Shown piece after piece: positions 1-9,686 of a stretch of 64,000 nt of DNA. The translations under genes and the position numbers were made by a program. Under the pieces are notes generated by a model. The model was not told where the DNA came from, ran no database searches, and saw nothing but the letters and a program-made list of their open reading frames with translations. Every line of letters begins with the position of its first letter. The first letter of the stretch is position 1. Origin of the DNA: an uncultured Clostridia bacterium (lineage in GTDB: Bacteria; Bacillota; Clostridia; Oscillospirales; Acutalibacteraceae); contig CANQXE010000008.1 in assembly GCA_947627725.1 (NCBI GenBank), positions 35,522-99,521 of the forward strand, read 5' to 3'.

Positions 1-1
1 A

Positions 2-376
2 TATGAGGAAAGAAAAATTCCCGTTATAGAAAAAGCGATTCTGTGGCTTGAAAAATATTTCAGTGGTGAAAATCCTGAGATTGATTTTAATATAAAGCCG
101 AATGGGAGTGAATTCAGGCAGACGGTCTGGAAAATTCTTTTCCGGATTCCTTACGGTGAAACAATAACCTATGGAGAGATTGCAAAGAGGATAGAAAAGG
201 AGACGGGAAAAAGAGTGTCCGCGCAGGCTGTCGGCGGAGCTGTGGGGCATAATCCCATAAGCATCATTATTCCGTGTCACCGGGTAGTCGGCGCTGACGG
301 CGGGCTGACAGGCTACGCAGGCGGTATTGACAAAAAGGAATATCTGCTGAATATTGAAAGACAGGATAAGAATTAA
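2..376 (+). CDS. ogt: Methylated-DNA--protein-cysteine methyltransferase, C-terminal part (start outside window)
   Basis: Only the last 124 codons lie in the window. The reading frame is open from the first base to a TAA at 374-376. It contains the invariant active-site motif PCHRVVG (Cys accepts the alkyl group from O6-alkylguanine), the preceding segment RIPYGETITYGEIA typical of the DNA-binding winged helix, and the downstream GGLTGYAGG. These are diagnostic of the MGMT/Ogt family, a suicide DNA-repair protein. The gene runs toward the glycogen operon and ends in a hairpin between the two convergent units. Whether an Ada-like domain precedes it cannot be seen. Confidence 0.93.
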   Translation, partial: YEERKIPVIEKAILWLEKYFSGENPEIDFNIKPNGSEFRQTVWKILFRIPYGETITYGEIAKRIEKETGKRVSAQAVGGAVGHNPISIIIPCHRVVGADGGLTGYAGGIDKKEYLLNIERQDKN

Positions 377-402
377 CGGGAGACTTAATCGTCTCCCGTT
401 TT
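375..402 (+). terminator. Intrinsic terminator between ogt and glgA
   Basis: A 10-bp perfect stem (375-384 with 391-400, six-base loop) overlaps the ogt stop codon and ends in TTTT on the plus strand. It lies between convergent genes. On the minus strand it lacks a U tract, so it should mainly serve ogt. Confidence 0.75.
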
Positions 403-416
403 GCATAATTAAGTAT

Positions 417-1835
417 TTACTTAAGAAGTGCGCGGTACATTTTAATATACTCGTTTGCGCTCTTGCCCCAGCTCATATCGCAGTCGAGTGCGCGCTTAAC
501 GAGTGTGTTCCAGCCATCCGAATGATAAGCGTCGTCGGCACGGTAAATTGCGCCGAGCATATCGTACGCGTCATATGTTTTGAATGTAAAGCCGTTGCCC
601 TCTCCGTCGCCGCAGTCGGTTATTGAATCCTTAAGTCCGCCTGTTTCTCGTACAATGGGAAGTGTGCCGTATCTGAGCGCAACCATTTGTGAAAGGCCGC
701 ACGGCTCCGACTTACTCGGCATCAGGAACATATCCGCGCCCGCGTAAATCTTTCTCGCAAGGTCGGGAACAAAGCCGATGGTAACGCCCACCTTATCCGG
801 ATATTTATCGTGCAGATAGCGGAAGAAATTTTCATACTGCCACTCTCCGCTGCCGAGTACAACGTACTGGAGATTACGCTCACAGAGACTCTTTTCAAGC
901 ACCTCTTTCATAAGGTCGACGCCCTTATGACCTACAAGACGTGTAACGATACCTATAACAGGAACATTCGGGTCAACATTAAGACCCATCCTTTTTTGGA
1001 GCTCTTCCTTATTTTTAGCTTTGTTTGTAAAATCCTCAGAGCTGTAATTTGCCCATATATCCTTGTCGGTTGCCGGATTATATCCGTCAACGTCAATACC
1101 GTTCAATATTCCGCAAAGCTTCCAACTGCGCTGGTTGAGAATAGGGTCAAGACCGTGGCTGAACCAAGGGTCAAGAATTTCCTTTGCATAAGTCGGAGAC
1201 ACGGTTGTAACCTTATTTGCGCACTCAATGCCCGCCTTCATAAAATTAACAAGACCGTCATAGAGAATAAGATTGCTGTTTTCGGGAGCAATGCCTAATA
1301 CGTCATTCAGAAGCTCATCGCCGTACTTGCCCTGATACTGAATATTGTGAATAGTGAATACGGTTTTAATATTTTCAAAGCCCATTCTGTTTGCATAATA
1401 GCAGGTGTAATAAAGCGGTGTCAGCGCGCTCTGCCAGTCATTACAGTGAATGATATCGGGTTTCCAGTCAATAGCGGGAATAATTTCAAGCACCGCTCTT
1501 GCGAAAAACGCAAAGCGCTCTGCATCGTCATAATGTCCGTAAATTCCGTCACGCTTGAAGTAATACTGATTGTCAAGGAAGTAGTAAATTACTCCGTTTG
1601 CCTTTGCCTCAAAGATTCCGCAATACTGTCGCCTCCAGGAAACAGGAACGGAAATGGAAGTGATGAATTTCATCTTATCCTTATATTCCTGCTTAATGCT
1701 GTCATAAAGCGGCATAACAACACGGCAGCCTATAAGCCTTTTTCTGAGCGCGACAGGCAGAGAGCCGGCAACGTCGCCAAGTCCGCCAGATGCCATAAAC
1801 GGAAGCGCCTCAGATGCAACATACAATACTTTCAT
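417..1835 (-). CDS. glgA: Glycogen synthase (ADP-glucose type)
   Basis: 472 aa, the usual length for bacterial GlgA (GT5, GT-B fold). It transfers glucose from ADP-glucose to the non-reducing end of an alpha-1,4-glucan. The N-terminal substrate loop reads ASGGLGDVAGSLP (residues about 15-27; the Lys of the usual KTGGL form is replaced). The C-terminal half has the donor-site signature SEPCGLSQMVALRYGTLP followed by ETGGLKDSI. The start ATG is preceded by AGGAGGT at proper distance. It is the last gene of a four-gene minus-strand operon glgB-glgC-glgD-glgA, only 10 bp behind glgD. The coordinated layout indicates a complete polymer-building pathway from glucose-1-phosphate. Confidence 0.96.
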   Translation of the reverse strand: MKVLYVASEALPFMASGGLGDVAGSLPVALRKRLIGCRVVMPLYDSIKQEYKDKMKFITSISVPVSWRRQYCGIFEAKANGVIYYFLDNQYYFKRDGIYGHYDDAERFAFFARAVLEIIPAIDWKPDIIHCNDWQSALTPLYYTCYYANRMGFENIKTVFTIHNIQYQGKYGDELLNDVLGIAPENSNLILYDGLVNFMKAGIECANKVTTVSPTYAKEILDPWFSHGLDPILNQRSWKLCGILNGIDVDGYNPATDKDIWANYSSEDFTNKAKNKEELQKRMGLNVDPNVPVIGIVTRLVGHKGVDLMKEVLEKSLCERNLQYVVLGSGEWQYENFFRYLHDKYPDKVGVTIGFVPDLARKIYAGADMFLMPSKSEPCGLSQMVALRYGTLPIVRETGGLKDSITDCGDGEGNGFTFKTYDAYDMLGAIYRADDAYHSDGWNTLVKRALDCDMSWGKSANEYIKMYRALLK

Positions 1836-1845
1836 ATTTTACCTC

Positions 1846-2964
1846 CTATATTCTTGTATCCTTAATTAAGCATATAGGGAAGGTGTCTGCGCCGGAAAGC
1901 TCGGCACCGTCCTTAATATTTACATTTTTATCAGCTATTACACAGCTTATTTTGGCATTGTTTCCTACGACTGTGTCCTGCATAAGGATTGAATTTTTAA
2001 CCTCGGTATCCTTACCGATTTTAACTCCCTTGAAAATAATGCAGTTCTCCACCTTACCTTCAATAATACATCCGTCAGCGACAAGAGAATTTTTAAGAGA
2101 TGAATCCGGTCCGTAAATGGTAGGCATATCATCACGCTCTTTAGTTGAGATGGGAAGGCTGAACAGCTTTTTTCTGTTCTCCTTTTCAAGCAGAGACATT
2201 GAAATATCATAGTAGCTCTTCACTGAATCAACCGTGCCTACAAAGCTGTCGGTTGCGTCAAAGGCGTGTATTTTGAGATTATTGATATTAGACATTATGA
2301 TATTTCTCTGATAGGAGATTTCATTTTTTGAATGAGCGTTTGTAACAAGAGTTTCAAGAAGATATTTTTTCATAATCATTATGTTGCAGGAATAAAAAAC
2401 GTCTTCATCTGTTTTTTTGTCAAGGCTCATTTCGGTAATTCTGCCGTTTTTCTCAATCTTGTCAAAGGTGAGGACAGAGCCGATATTTTCGGGCATTTTA
2501 CCCTTAACACCGAGAATCGTTATATCTGCTCCGCTTTCCTCGTGGGCATTAAACATCTTAGTGTAATCAACCGATAAAATATGGTTGCAGTCAGACATAA
2601 GAACATAGGTCTGGTTTGACTGGTGCAGAAAATTCAGGTTTCCGTAGATTGCGTCAATTCTGTTTCCCCACATATTTGCGCTTCCTATTGAGAAAGGAGG
2701 CAGGAGATAAAGACCGTCCGTTTTTCTGCTTAAATCCCAAGGCTTTCCCGTACCCACGTGGTCCATAAGCGACTGGAAATTGGCGTTAGTGACAACACCG
2801 ATTTTTGCAACGCCGCTTTCCACCATATTTGACAGAGGAAAGTCAATCAGACGATATCGCGAGCAGAAGGGGACTGAGCCCATTGTTCTCGTAGCTGTCA
2901 GGGAGTCCAAAGCCTCCTCGTGAATGTTGGCAAATACTATTCCCAAAACCTTTTTACCGTTCAT
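1846..2964 (-). CDS. glgD: Glucose-1-phosphate adenylyltransferase subunit GlgD (regulatory-type)
   Basis: 372 aa, homologous to GlgC: the N-terminal nucleotidyltransferase fold is recognisable (SRYRLIDFPLSNMVESG at about 35-51) and the C-terminus is left-handed beta-helix-like. The nucleotide-binding loop GGQGSRL of GlgC is missing, and the catalytic SGDH of GlgC is SDCNH here (about 124-128). In Firmicutes, GlgD is known to pair with GlgC and to act as a modulatory subunit rather than a competent catalyst; the lost motifs fit that. It starts 4 bp behind the glgC stop, with a strong AGGAGGT site inside the end of glgC, consistent with coupled synthesis of both subunits. Confidence 0.93.
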   Translation of the reverse strand: MNGKKVLGIVFANIHEEALDSLTATRTMGSVPFCSRYRLIDFPLSNMVESGVAKIGVVTNANFQSLMDHVGTGKPWDLSRKTDGLYLLPPFSIGSANMWGNRIDAIYGNLNFLHQSNQTYVLMSDCNHILSVDYTKMFNAHEESGADITILGVKGKMPENIGSVLTFDKIEKNGRITEMSLDKKTDEDVFYSCNIMIMKKYLLETLVTNAHSKNEISYQRNIIMSNINNLKIHAFDATDSFVGTVDSVKSYYDISMSLLEKENRKKLFSLPISTKERDDMPTIYGPDSSLKNSLVADGCIIEGKVENCIIFKGVKIGKDTEVKNSILMQDTVVGNNAKISCVIADKNVNIKDGAELSGADTFPICLIKDTRI

Positions 2965-2968
2965 TGAC

Positions 2969-4177
2969 TTATACCTCCTCTCCTGATTTAATCATTACGC
3001 CGGGTTCAATATATTTACCCTTTGTTATTTTAGCGCCGGCTCCGATTACGGGGATACCCCATTCCTCAGGATTTTCAAGCTGTTCGGGAATTTCTCCAAT
3101 CTTTGCGTCTTCTTCTATAACGGCGTTTTCGGCAACAATTGAATAGTAAACCTTAGCGCCTTTTTTAATAACCGCGCCAGGCATAATAACGCTGTATCTT
3201 ACATCGGCGTTTTCTTCAATAGTTACGTTTGAAGATATTACGCTGTAATCAACATTACCCTCTATTTCACAGCCTTCGCTGATAGATGAATTTTCAACAA
3301 CAGCGTTTTTGCCTATATAGTGAGGCGGCGCCATCGGATTTCTTGAATAAATCCTCCAGCTTGTGTCACTCAAATCAAGATCGACATTTGGATTGATAAT
3401 ATCAAGGTTTGCCTCCCAGAGCGAATCAATGGTTCCGACATCCTTCCAGTAGCCTTTAAACGGAAACGCAAACATTCTCTCACCCGCGTTAAGCATAGTC
3501 GGAATGATATTTTTACCGAAGTCATTTGACGAGCCTTCAGTATTTTCATCCTGAATAAGGTACTGCTTTAATTTATCCCAACTGAAAACGTAAACGCCCA
3601 TTGAGGCTTTGTTGCTTTTAGGCTCTGCCGGTTTTTCGGCAAATTCATAGATTTCGTCATTATCCTTAGTTGCAAGAATGCCGAAACGTGACGCCTCCTC
3701 CCAAGGGACTTCAAGCACGGCAATTGTGCAGGCGGCATTATTCTTTTTATGAAAATCAACCATCTTTGCATAATTCATTTTGTAAATATGGTCGCCTGAA
3801 AGTATAACAACATATTCGGGATCGTATTTTTCAATAAAATTAATATTTTGATAGATTGCGTTTGCAGTACCCTTGTACCATTCAGCGCCGCCGATTGCCT
3901 CATAAGGTGACAGAACGTGGATACCGCCGTTCTGGCGGTCAAGGTCCCACGGCTGACCGTTACCCAGATAATCATTCAGTTCAAGGGGCTGATACTGTGT
4001 TAAAACACCTACGGTGTAGATACCGCTGTTCACACAGTTTGACAGGGGAAAGTCAATAATTCTGTAGTTGCCGCCGTACGGTACCGCAGGCTTGGCAATG
4101 TTTTTTGTCAATACGCCCAGACGGCTTCCCTGTCCGCCGGCAAGCAGCATTGCAACAACGTTTGATTTGTATGCCAT
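2969..4177 (-). CDS. glgC: Glucose-1-phosphate adenylyltransferase (catalytic subunit)
   Basis: 402 aa, the committed step of glycogen synthesis: ATP + glucose-1-phosphate to ADP-glucose + PPi. The sequence shows AGGQGSRL (13-20), [15 protein letters not shown] (38-52), the catalytic [10 protein letters not shown] (127-136), the sugar-binding FAEKP segment, and a C-terminal hexapeptide-repeat beta-helix. AAGGAG precedes the ATG. The neighbours are glgB 18 bp upstream and glgD 4 bp downstream. Unlike GlgD, all recognised active-site motifs are kept, so this is the working subunit of a presumed GlgC/GlgD hetero-oligomer. Confidence 0.97.
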   Translation of the reverse strand: MAYKSNVVAMLLAGGQGSRLGVLTKNIAKPAVPYGGNYRIIDFPLSNCVNSGIYTVGVLTQYQPLELNDYLGNGQPWDLDRQNGGIHVLSPYEAIGGAEWYKGTANAIYQNINFIEKYDPEYVVILSGDHIYKMNYAKMVDFHKKNNAACTIAVLEVPWEEASRFGILATKDNDEIYEFAEKPAEPKSNKASMGVYVFSWDKLKQYLIQDENTEGSSNDFGKNIIPTMLNAGERMFAFPFKGYWKDVGTIDSLWEANLDIINPNVDLDLSDTSWRIYSRNPMAPPHYIGKNAVVENSSISEGCEIEGNVDYSVISSNVTIEENADVRYSVIMPGAVIKKGAKVYYSIVAENAVIEEDAKIGEIPEQLENPEEWGIPVIGAGAKITKGKYIEPGVMIKSGEEV

Positions 4178-4195
4178 TTTTTATCTCCTTAATCA

Positions 4196-6088
4196 TTATT
4201 TCTTTTTTGGTTGCTTCTTTTCAAGATATATAGCCGAAAGTCCGTTAAGCCTTACTCCTATGCTGTAATCTAAATTATGCATAGGAACTTTTTTAGCTTT
4301 ATATGTTCCGGACATACGGGTCTTTGTTCCGCCGTACCTTTCAAGAGAGGTATCCATTATAACTTTATATGTTTCATTTTCGGGAACGCCGATTCTGTAT
4401 TCGTTAAAGCTGTTGGGCGTGAAATTAAATACAGCAATTATTTCATTGCCCTTTTTGTCGATTCTTCTGAACGCGATAATGGAATTCGCGTTATCATCAC
4501 TTGAAATCCACTGGAAGCCTTCCCAGCTGTAATCAATTTCCCAAAGCGCAGGAGTGTTTTTATAAAAGAAATTCAGCTCTCTTGTAAAGCTCTGAAGCTG
4601 TCTGTGTTTTTCGTAATCCAGAAGCAGCCAGTCAAGCCCCTGCTTGTAATTCCATTCAATGAACTGACCGAATTCGCTTCCCATAAATAACAGCTTTTTG
4701 CCCGGGTGTGCAAACATATACGCGAGGAAAAGACGCATACCGTCAAATTTCATATCATAGTCGCCCGGCATTTTATTGATAAGGCTTGCCTTACCGTGTA
4801 CGACCTCGTCATGACTGATAGGCAAAATGAAATTTTCGCTGAAAGCATAGAAAAAGCTGAAGGTTATGCAGCTGTGGTTTCCTTTTCTGAAAAGCGGGTC
4901 CATAGACGTATAGCGAAGCATATCGTTCATCCAGCCCATATTCCATTTGAAATTAAAGCCGAGACCTCCGATATCCGGAGGCATCGTTATCATCGGCCAC
5001 GCCGTCGATTCCTCCGCAATCATCATTACATCGGGATGCTCCGTGAACATTGCGCTGTTAAGCTCCCTGAAAAACTCAACTGCTTCAAGATTTTCACGTC
5101 CGCCGTATTTATTCGGTGTCCATTCTCCGTCATTTCTGCCGTAATCAAGGTAGAGCATTGATGCAACAGCGTCAACACGGATTCCGTCAAAATGGAATTT
5201 ATCGACCCAGTACATCGCCGATGAAATGAGAAATGATTTTACCTCATTTTTACCGTAGTCGAAAACTCGTGTACCCCATTCCTTATGCTCTCCCTTTTTT
5301 AAATCGGAATACTCATAGGTGCATTCACCGTCAAATTCATAAAGTCCGTATGCGTCCTTAGGAAAGTGGGCAGGAACCCAGTCGAGGATTACGCCGATAC
5401 CTGCCTTGTGGCAAGTTTCTACAAAATACATTAAATCCTCAGGAGTTCCGTAACGTGAAGTCGGGGAAAAGTAGCCTGTTACCTGGTAACCCCACGAGCC
5501 GTCAAACGGATATTCCATAATCGGCATCATTTCTATGTGGGTGTATCCCATATTACTGACATAAGGTACAAGCTCCTCAGCCATCTGTCTGTAGGAAAGG
5601 AAATCTCCGTTTTCGTGCTGTTTCCAGGAGCCGAAATGGATTTCATAAATGTTCACAGGCTTTTCAAGTATGCTGCCTGTTTTTGTTTTTTCGTACCAGC
5701 TTTTGTCGCTCCACCTGTAATTAATGTCGCCGTAAACCTTTGACGCCGTTCCCGGTCTTGTTTCAGAGTGAAAGGCATACGGGTCTGCTTTCATATTTGT
5801 ATTACCGCTTTTAGTCTGAATTGCATATTTATAGCAATCGAAAACGTGGGCATTGTCAATTTCAGCCTCCCAGACGCCGGGCGATATTTGCGCCATAACA
5901 TTTTCACTTTCATTCCAGCCGTTGAAATCTCCGACAACCGAAACGCTGACAGCGTGGGGAGCCCAAACTCTGAAAATATATCTGTCATCCTTTATTTTAT
6001 GACAGCCAAAGAATTCATATGCTTTATAATTCTTGCCGCTGTGAAAAAGATAAAGCGGAAACTCGTATTCGTGTTTTAGCTTAGACAT
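4196..6088 (-). CDS. glgB: 1,4-alpha-glucan branching enzyme
   Basis: 630 aa from the ATG at 6088, chosen because AGAGGAG lies 8 bases upstream; in-frame starts further upstream (6169) have no ribosome site and would add a non-family tail. GlgB cuts alpha-1,4 chains and re-attaches them as alpha-1,6 branches. An N-terminal CBM48 (about 20-130, with [19 protein letters not shown]) precedes a GH13 barrel: catalytic nucleophile in DGIRVDAV (D306), acid/base in MIAEEST (E359), and SHDEVVHGK (426-434). First gene of the glg operon. The roughly 630-aa form lacking the extra N1 domain is common in Firmicutes. Confidence 0.96.
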   Translation of the reverse strand: MSKLKHEYEFPLYLFHSGKNYKAYEFFGCHKIKDDRYIFRVWAPHAVSVSVVGDFNGWNESENVMAQISPGVWEAEIDNAHVFDCYKYAIQTKSGNTNMKADPYAFHSETRPGTASKVYGDINYRWSDKSWYEKTKTGSILEKPVNIYEIHFGSWKQHENGDFLSYRQMAEELVPYVSNMGYTHIEMMPIMEYPFDGSWGYQVTGYFSPTSRYGTPEDLMYFVETCHKAGIGVILDWVPAHFPKDAYGLYEFDGECTYEYSDLKKGEHKEWGTRVFDYGKNEVKSFLISSAMYWVDKFHFDGIRVDAVASMLYLDYGRNDGEWTPNKYGGRENLEAVEFFRELNSAMFTEHPDVMMIAEESTAWPMITMPPDIGGLGFNFKWNMGWMNDMLRYTSMDPLFRKGNHSCITFSFFYAFSENFILPISHDEVVHGKASLINKMPGDYDMKFDGMRLFLAYMFAHPGKKLLFMGSEFGQFIEWNYKQGLDWLLLDYEKHRQLQSFTRELNFFYKNTPALWEIDYSWEGFQWISSDDNANSIIAFRRIDKKGNEIIAVFNFTPNSFNEYRIGVPENETYKVIMDTSLERYGGTKTRMSGTYKAKKVPMHNLDYSIGVRLNGLSAIYLEKKQPKKK

Positions 6089-6140
6089 TTTATATCTCCT
6101 CTGAGAATGTTTATTTTTACCAAATTCCATATACACCATA

Positions 6141-6169
6141 ATAATAACACCTTTGTATAGATTAATCAA
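6141..6169 (-). promoter_or_regulatory. Promoter of the glgBCDA operon
   Basis: Reading the minus strand: TTGATT (6169-6164), 17-bp spacer, TATTAT (6146-6141), about 50 bp upstream of the glgB ATG. This is a sigma-A type match by eye. Confidence 0.6.
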
Positions 6170-6278
6170 GCCGTTTTTGGTTAGTTTGTTACAAAAAAAT
6201 AAAATTTATTCCTGTTTTATGTACAATTTGTTGCAATATTGTCTAATTGAAAACAGTAAAATTAAGGATATTTTGGTA

Positions 6279-6308
6279 TTGAATACATTGATATACATAT
6301 GATATAAT
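6279..6308 (+). promoter_or_regulatory. Promoter of the ANTAR regulator gene
   Basis: TTGAAT (6279-6284), 18-bp spacer, TATAAT (6303-6308), followed after about 20 bp by GGTGGGGAG and the ATG at 6335. Confidence 0.65.
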
Positions 6309-6334
6309 AAGCATATTAATGAGGTGGGGAGATT

Positions 6335-6853
6335 ATGAAGGATATAATTATTGCGTATCCAAGTAAAGATGTGGCATTGCAAATGCGCTCCCTTCTTGAA
6401 AGCGAGGGCTTTCACGTCTCCTTTATATGCGCGACAGGATCAAGTGTTTTGAGAATTGTACATAATCTGCGTGAGGGTGTTATAATTTGCGCGTCTATTC
6501 TCAGCGATATGGGCGCAGGCGTCCTTGCGGAAAACCTGCCTGTCGGATTTGATGTTGTGGCTTTGTCAAAAAACGGCAGGGAAGAATATCTGGGAAATCT
6601 TATTAATATGCCTTTACCCGTACACAGGGATGAATTTCTTCAGACAGTATCAGTTCTTGTAAGCACACGCAGTGCTTTTACTCAGCGAAATAAAGATGAC
6701 GACGAAATCATTTCAAACGCGAAGCTTATTTTGATGAACAGCGGAGATATTACAGAGAGCCAGGCGCACAAGTACCTTCAGAAAGAAAGTATGCGTACAG
6801 GGAAAAAATTGGCGGATCTGGCGAAAGAGATTGTTAATGATTTTGCCGATTAA
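6335..6853 (+). CDS. ANTAR-domain response-regulator-like protein (RNA-binding antiterminator)
   Basis: 172 aa. Residues 1 to about 115 resemble a receiver domain by length and by a starting beta-strand KDIIIAYPS. Where the phospho-acceptor Asp should be, the sequence reads GVIICASILSDMG, so a canonical phosphorylation site is not evident. Residues about 118-168 match the ANTAR three-helix domain: NAKLILMNSGDITESQAHKY followed by LQKESMRTGKKLADLAKEIV. ANTAR proteins bind paired hexaloop hairpins in nascent mRNA and block terminators. The gene sits alone behind its own promoter, 18 bp before dapF, so the same transcript may continue into dapF-dapL-purC-purB. No target hairpin pair was identified. 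Confidence 0.85.
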   Translation: MKDIIIAYPSKDVALQMRSLLESEGFHVSFICATGSSVLRIVHNLREGVIICASILSDMGAGVLAENLPVGFDVVALSKNGREEYLGNLINMPLPVHRDEFLQTVSVLVSTRSAFTQRNKDDDEIISNAKLILMNSGDITESQAHKYLQKESMRTGKKLADLAKEIVNDFAD

Positions 6854-6871
6854 ATATTAAGGTGATGAGTT

Positions 6872-7714
6872 ATGAATTTTACAAAAATGCACGGCTGCGG
6901 CAATGACTATATATATATTGACTGCACCGAAGAAAATATAAAGGACGAAAAAGCCGCCGCCCGATTTTTATCCGACCGCCATTTCGGCGTGGGAGGAGAC
7001 GGTATCATTCTTATCAAAAAAGGTGATAAGGCTGATTTTGAAATGGTTATGTACAATCCCGACGGAAGTCGAGGAGCCATGTGCGGCAACGGTATACGCT
7101 GTGTGGCAAAATATGTTTATGATAATAAGCTGACTGACAAGACCTCAATTTCGATTGAGTCAATGGGCGCGGTTAAATATATTGACATTACGGTTGAAAA
7201 CGGTAAGGCAGTAAGCGCAAGAGTTGATATGGGCAAGCCTGTTCTTGATGCAAAGCTTATCCCTGTTATCTGTTCCGGTGAAAGAGCGGTAAATGAAAAG
7301 GTCAATGTCGGCGGCAGAGAATTCGCAATGACCTGCGTATCAATGGGTAATCCCCACGCGGTGATGTTTATTGATGAAAGTTTGAAGGATTTTGATTTGA
7401 ATTATTACGGCTCCCTGTTTGAGAGCAATACCGAAATATTCCCTGACAGAGTAAACGCTGAATTTGCAAGGATTATTGACAGAAAGAATATTGAAATGCG
7501 TGTTTACGAGAGGGGAACAGGGGAAACTCTTGCCTGCGGCACGGGAACCTGCGCAACGGTTGTAGCGGCTTTATTAAACGGGCTTGTTGATCATGATGTA
7601 ACCGTTCATCTTCCGGGCGGTGACCTTGATATAAGCTGGAGCGGAAACGAGGATGACAGCGTCTTTATGACCGGTCCCGCAACATATGTTTTCACAGGCG
7701 AGATTGATATTTAA
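6872..7714 (+). CDS. dapF: Diaminopimelate epimerase
   Basis: 280 aa, full length. Converts LL- to meso-diaminopimelate by a two-cysteine, cofactor-free mechanism. Both catalytic cysteines are present: C71 in MCGNGIRCVAKYV and C222 in ACGTGTCATV. The N-terminal MNFTKMHGCGNDYI is typical. AAGGTGATG lies before the ATG. It directly precedes dapL, whose product LL-diaminopimelate is its substrate, so the pair makes the meso-DAP needed for peptidoglycan and lysine. Confidence 0.97.
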   Translation: MNFTKMHGCGNDYIYIDCTEENIKDEKAAARFLSDRHFGVGGDGIILIKKGDKADFEMVMYNPDGSRGAMCGNGIRCVAKYVYDNKLTDKTSISIESMGAVKYIDITVENGKAVSARVDMGKPVLDAKLIPVICSGERAVNEKVNVGGREFAMTCVSMGNPHAVMFIDESLKDFDLNYYGSLFESNTEIFPDRVNAEFARIIDRKNIEMRVYERGTGETLACGTGTCATVVAALLNGLVDHDVTVHLPGGDLDISWSGNEDDSVFMTGPATYVFTGEIDI

Positions 7715-7737
7715 GAATAAATGGAGGTTTAAAATAT

Positions 7738-8955
7738 ATGAAGATTAACGAAAACTTTTTAAAGATTGAGTCAAGCTATCTTTTCTCAACCGTTGCCAAA
7801 AAGCAGAGGGAGTATCAGGCTGCTCATCCAGAGGCAGATGTAATCCGCCTTTCTATCGGTGATGTAACAAAGCCGCTTGCCCCTGTTGTTATTGAGGCAA
7901 TGCACAAGGCTGTTGACGAAATGGCAAATGAGGACACATTCAGAGGATATCCGCCTGAATACGGCTATGACTTTATCCTTGAGGCTATTCAGAAGCACGA
8001 TTATGCGGACAGGGGAATTGATATTTCAAAGGACGAAATTTTCCTTTCTGACGGCGCTAAGTCCGACTGCGGTAATATCGGAGATATTTTTTCCGTAGAC
8101 AACAAGGTAGCTATATGCGACCCTGTTTATCCCGTATATGTTGATACAAATGTTATGGCGGGCAGGAGCGGTGAGAAAAACGCCGACGGTTTATGGTCAA
8201 ATATTATCTATATGCCGTGTACCGCTGAAAATAACTTTACTCCGGATATACCATCGGAAATTCCCGACGTCATTTATCTCTGTTTCCCCAACAATCCCAC
8301 CGGAATGGTTGCTGACAGGGAGCAGTTGAAGAAATGGGTTGATTTTGCGAACGAGCATAATTCCCTTATTCTTTTTGACTCGGCTTACGAGGCTTTTGTT
8401 GTGGAGGAAGATATTCCGAGGTCAATTTATGAAATTGAAGGAGCTAAAACCTGTGCGATTGAATTTCGCTCCTTTTCAAAGACAGCGGGCTTTACGGGTA
8501 TGCGTTGCGGTTATACCGTAGTTCCTAAGGACTTAAAATTTAACGGTGCGAGCCTGAATTCTATGTGGGCGCGCCGTCAGGCAACTAAATTTAACGGCGT
8601 ATCTTATATTACTCAGAGAGCCGCTGAGGCTATATACACTGAAGAGGGACAAAAGCAGATTAAAGAAATCCTGTCATATTATCAGAAAAACGCGAGAGTT
8701 ATTTATGACGGGCTTTGCGATGCGGGCTTTGAATGTTACGGAGGTGTAAATTCACCTTATGTATGGTTAAGAGTTCCGCAGGGTTATACCTCATGGGAGT
8801 TCTTTGATGAGCTGCTTGAGAAGTGCCAGGTTGTAGGCACACCGGGCTCAGGCTTCGGTCCCGCAGGCGAGGGCTACTTCCGCCTGACTTCTTTTGGTAA
8901 TGCCGAAAAGACGGTTGAGGCAATTGAAAGAATTAAAAAAGAATATAAAAAATAA
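7738..8955 (+). CDS. dapL: LL-diaminopimelate aminotransferase
   Basis: 405 aa, PLP fold-type I aminotransferase. The PLP-binding Lys is K248 in [17 protein letters not shown], with the family signatures SIGDVTKPL (39-47), FPNNPTG (183-189) and DSAY (214-217). DapL converts tetrahydrodipicolinate directly to LL-DAP with glutamate, bypassing succinylated or acetylated intermediates. The adjoining dapF supports this function over a generic aminotransferase. ATGGAGG is 10 bp before the start. Confidence 0.95.
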   Translation: MKINENFLKIESSYLFSTVAKKQREYQAAHPEADVIRLSIGDVTKPLAPVVIEAMHKAVDEMANEDTFRGYPPEYGYDFILEAIQKHDYADRGIDISKDEIFLSDGAKSDCGNIGDIFSVDNKVAICDPVYPVYVDTNVMAGRSGEKNADGLWSNIIYMPCTAENNFTPDIPSEIPDVIYLCFPNNPTGMVADREQLKKWVDFANEHNSLILFDSAYEAFVVEEDIPRSIYEIEGAKTCAIEFRSFSKTAGFTGMRCGYTVVPKDLKFNGASLNSMWARRQATKFNGVSYITQRAAEAIYTEEGQKQIKEILSYYQKNARVIYDGLCDAGFECYGGVNSPYVWLRVPQGYTSWEFFDELLEKCQVVGTPGSGFGPAGEGYFRLTSFGNAEKTVEAIERIKKEYKK

Positions 8956-8975
8956 AGATAAAAGGAGATTTAAAA

Positions 8976-9686
8976 ATGGAAAAGACTGCGCAGCTTTATG
9001 AGGGCAAGGCAAAAAAGGTTTGGGCAACGGATGACCCTGACGTTGTAATCGTTGATTACAAGGATGACGCAACCGCGTTTAACGGTCTTAAAAAGGGTAC
9101 AATAGTCGGCAAGGGTGTTGTGAACAATAAAATGTCAAATTACCTTATGCAGCTTATTGAAAAAAAAGGTGTTCCCACTCATTTCATCAAGGAGCTTTCT
9201 GACAGAGAAACTGCCGTAAAAAAAGTAACAATCGTACCGCTTGAGGTTATTATCCGCAACCGTGCGGCAGGCTCAATCTGCAAGAGATTGGGTCTTGAGG
9301 AGGGTATGGATTTTATCTGCCCGTCCATTGAGTTTTCATACAAGGACGACGATCTCGGCGATCCGCTTATTAACGGCTATCACGCTGTATCCTGCGGCTT
9401 TGCTACGCAGGAGGAGGTTGACACGATTAAAAAGATGGCTTTTACAGTCAATGACGTTTTAAAGGAATATTTTGCATCTATCGGTGTTGAACTGATTGAT
9501 TTCAAGCTTGAATTCGGCAAAACCTCAGACGGTCAGATTGTTCTTGCTGATGAAATCAGTCCCGATACCTGCCGTTTCTGGGATATTAAAACGCATGAAA
9601 AGCTTGACAAGGACCGTTTCCGCAGGGATATGGGCGGTGTAGAAGAAGCGTATGCCGAAATGATGAAGAGAGTAGGTCTTGACTGA
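8976..9686 (+). CDS. purC: Phosphoribosylaminoimidazole-succinocarboxamide synthase (SAICAR synthetase)
   Basis: 236 aa, the standard single-domain size. ATP-dependent ligation of aspartate to CAIR in purine synthesis. The N-terminus [11 protein letters not shown] and the motifs [24 protein letters not shown] and [14 protein letters not shown] are family hallmarks. AAAGGAG precedes the ATG. It overlaps purB by one base (TGATG), implying translational coupling with the later purine enzyme. Confidence 0.96.
   Translation: MEKTAQLYEGKAKKVWATDDPDVVIVDYKDDATAFNGLKKGTIVGKGVVNNKMSNYLMQLIEKKGVPTHFIKELSDRETAVKKVTIVPLEVIIRNRAAGSICKRLGLEEGMDFICPSIEFSYKDDDLGDPLINGYHAVSCGFATQEEVDTIKKMAFTVNDVLKEYFASIGVELIDFKLEFGKTSDGQIVLADEISPDTCRFWDIKTHEKLDKDRFRRDMGGVEEAYAEMMKRVGLD

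Noticed and set aside
1347..1865. 172-codon plus-strand frame opposite glgA
   Set aside because: The minus strand clearly encodes glycogen synthase; this frame has no motif.
6180..6334. ANTAR target hairpins upstream of the ANTAR gene
   Set aside because: No pair of stems with A1/G4 six-base loops was found, only AT-rich sequence and a promoter.
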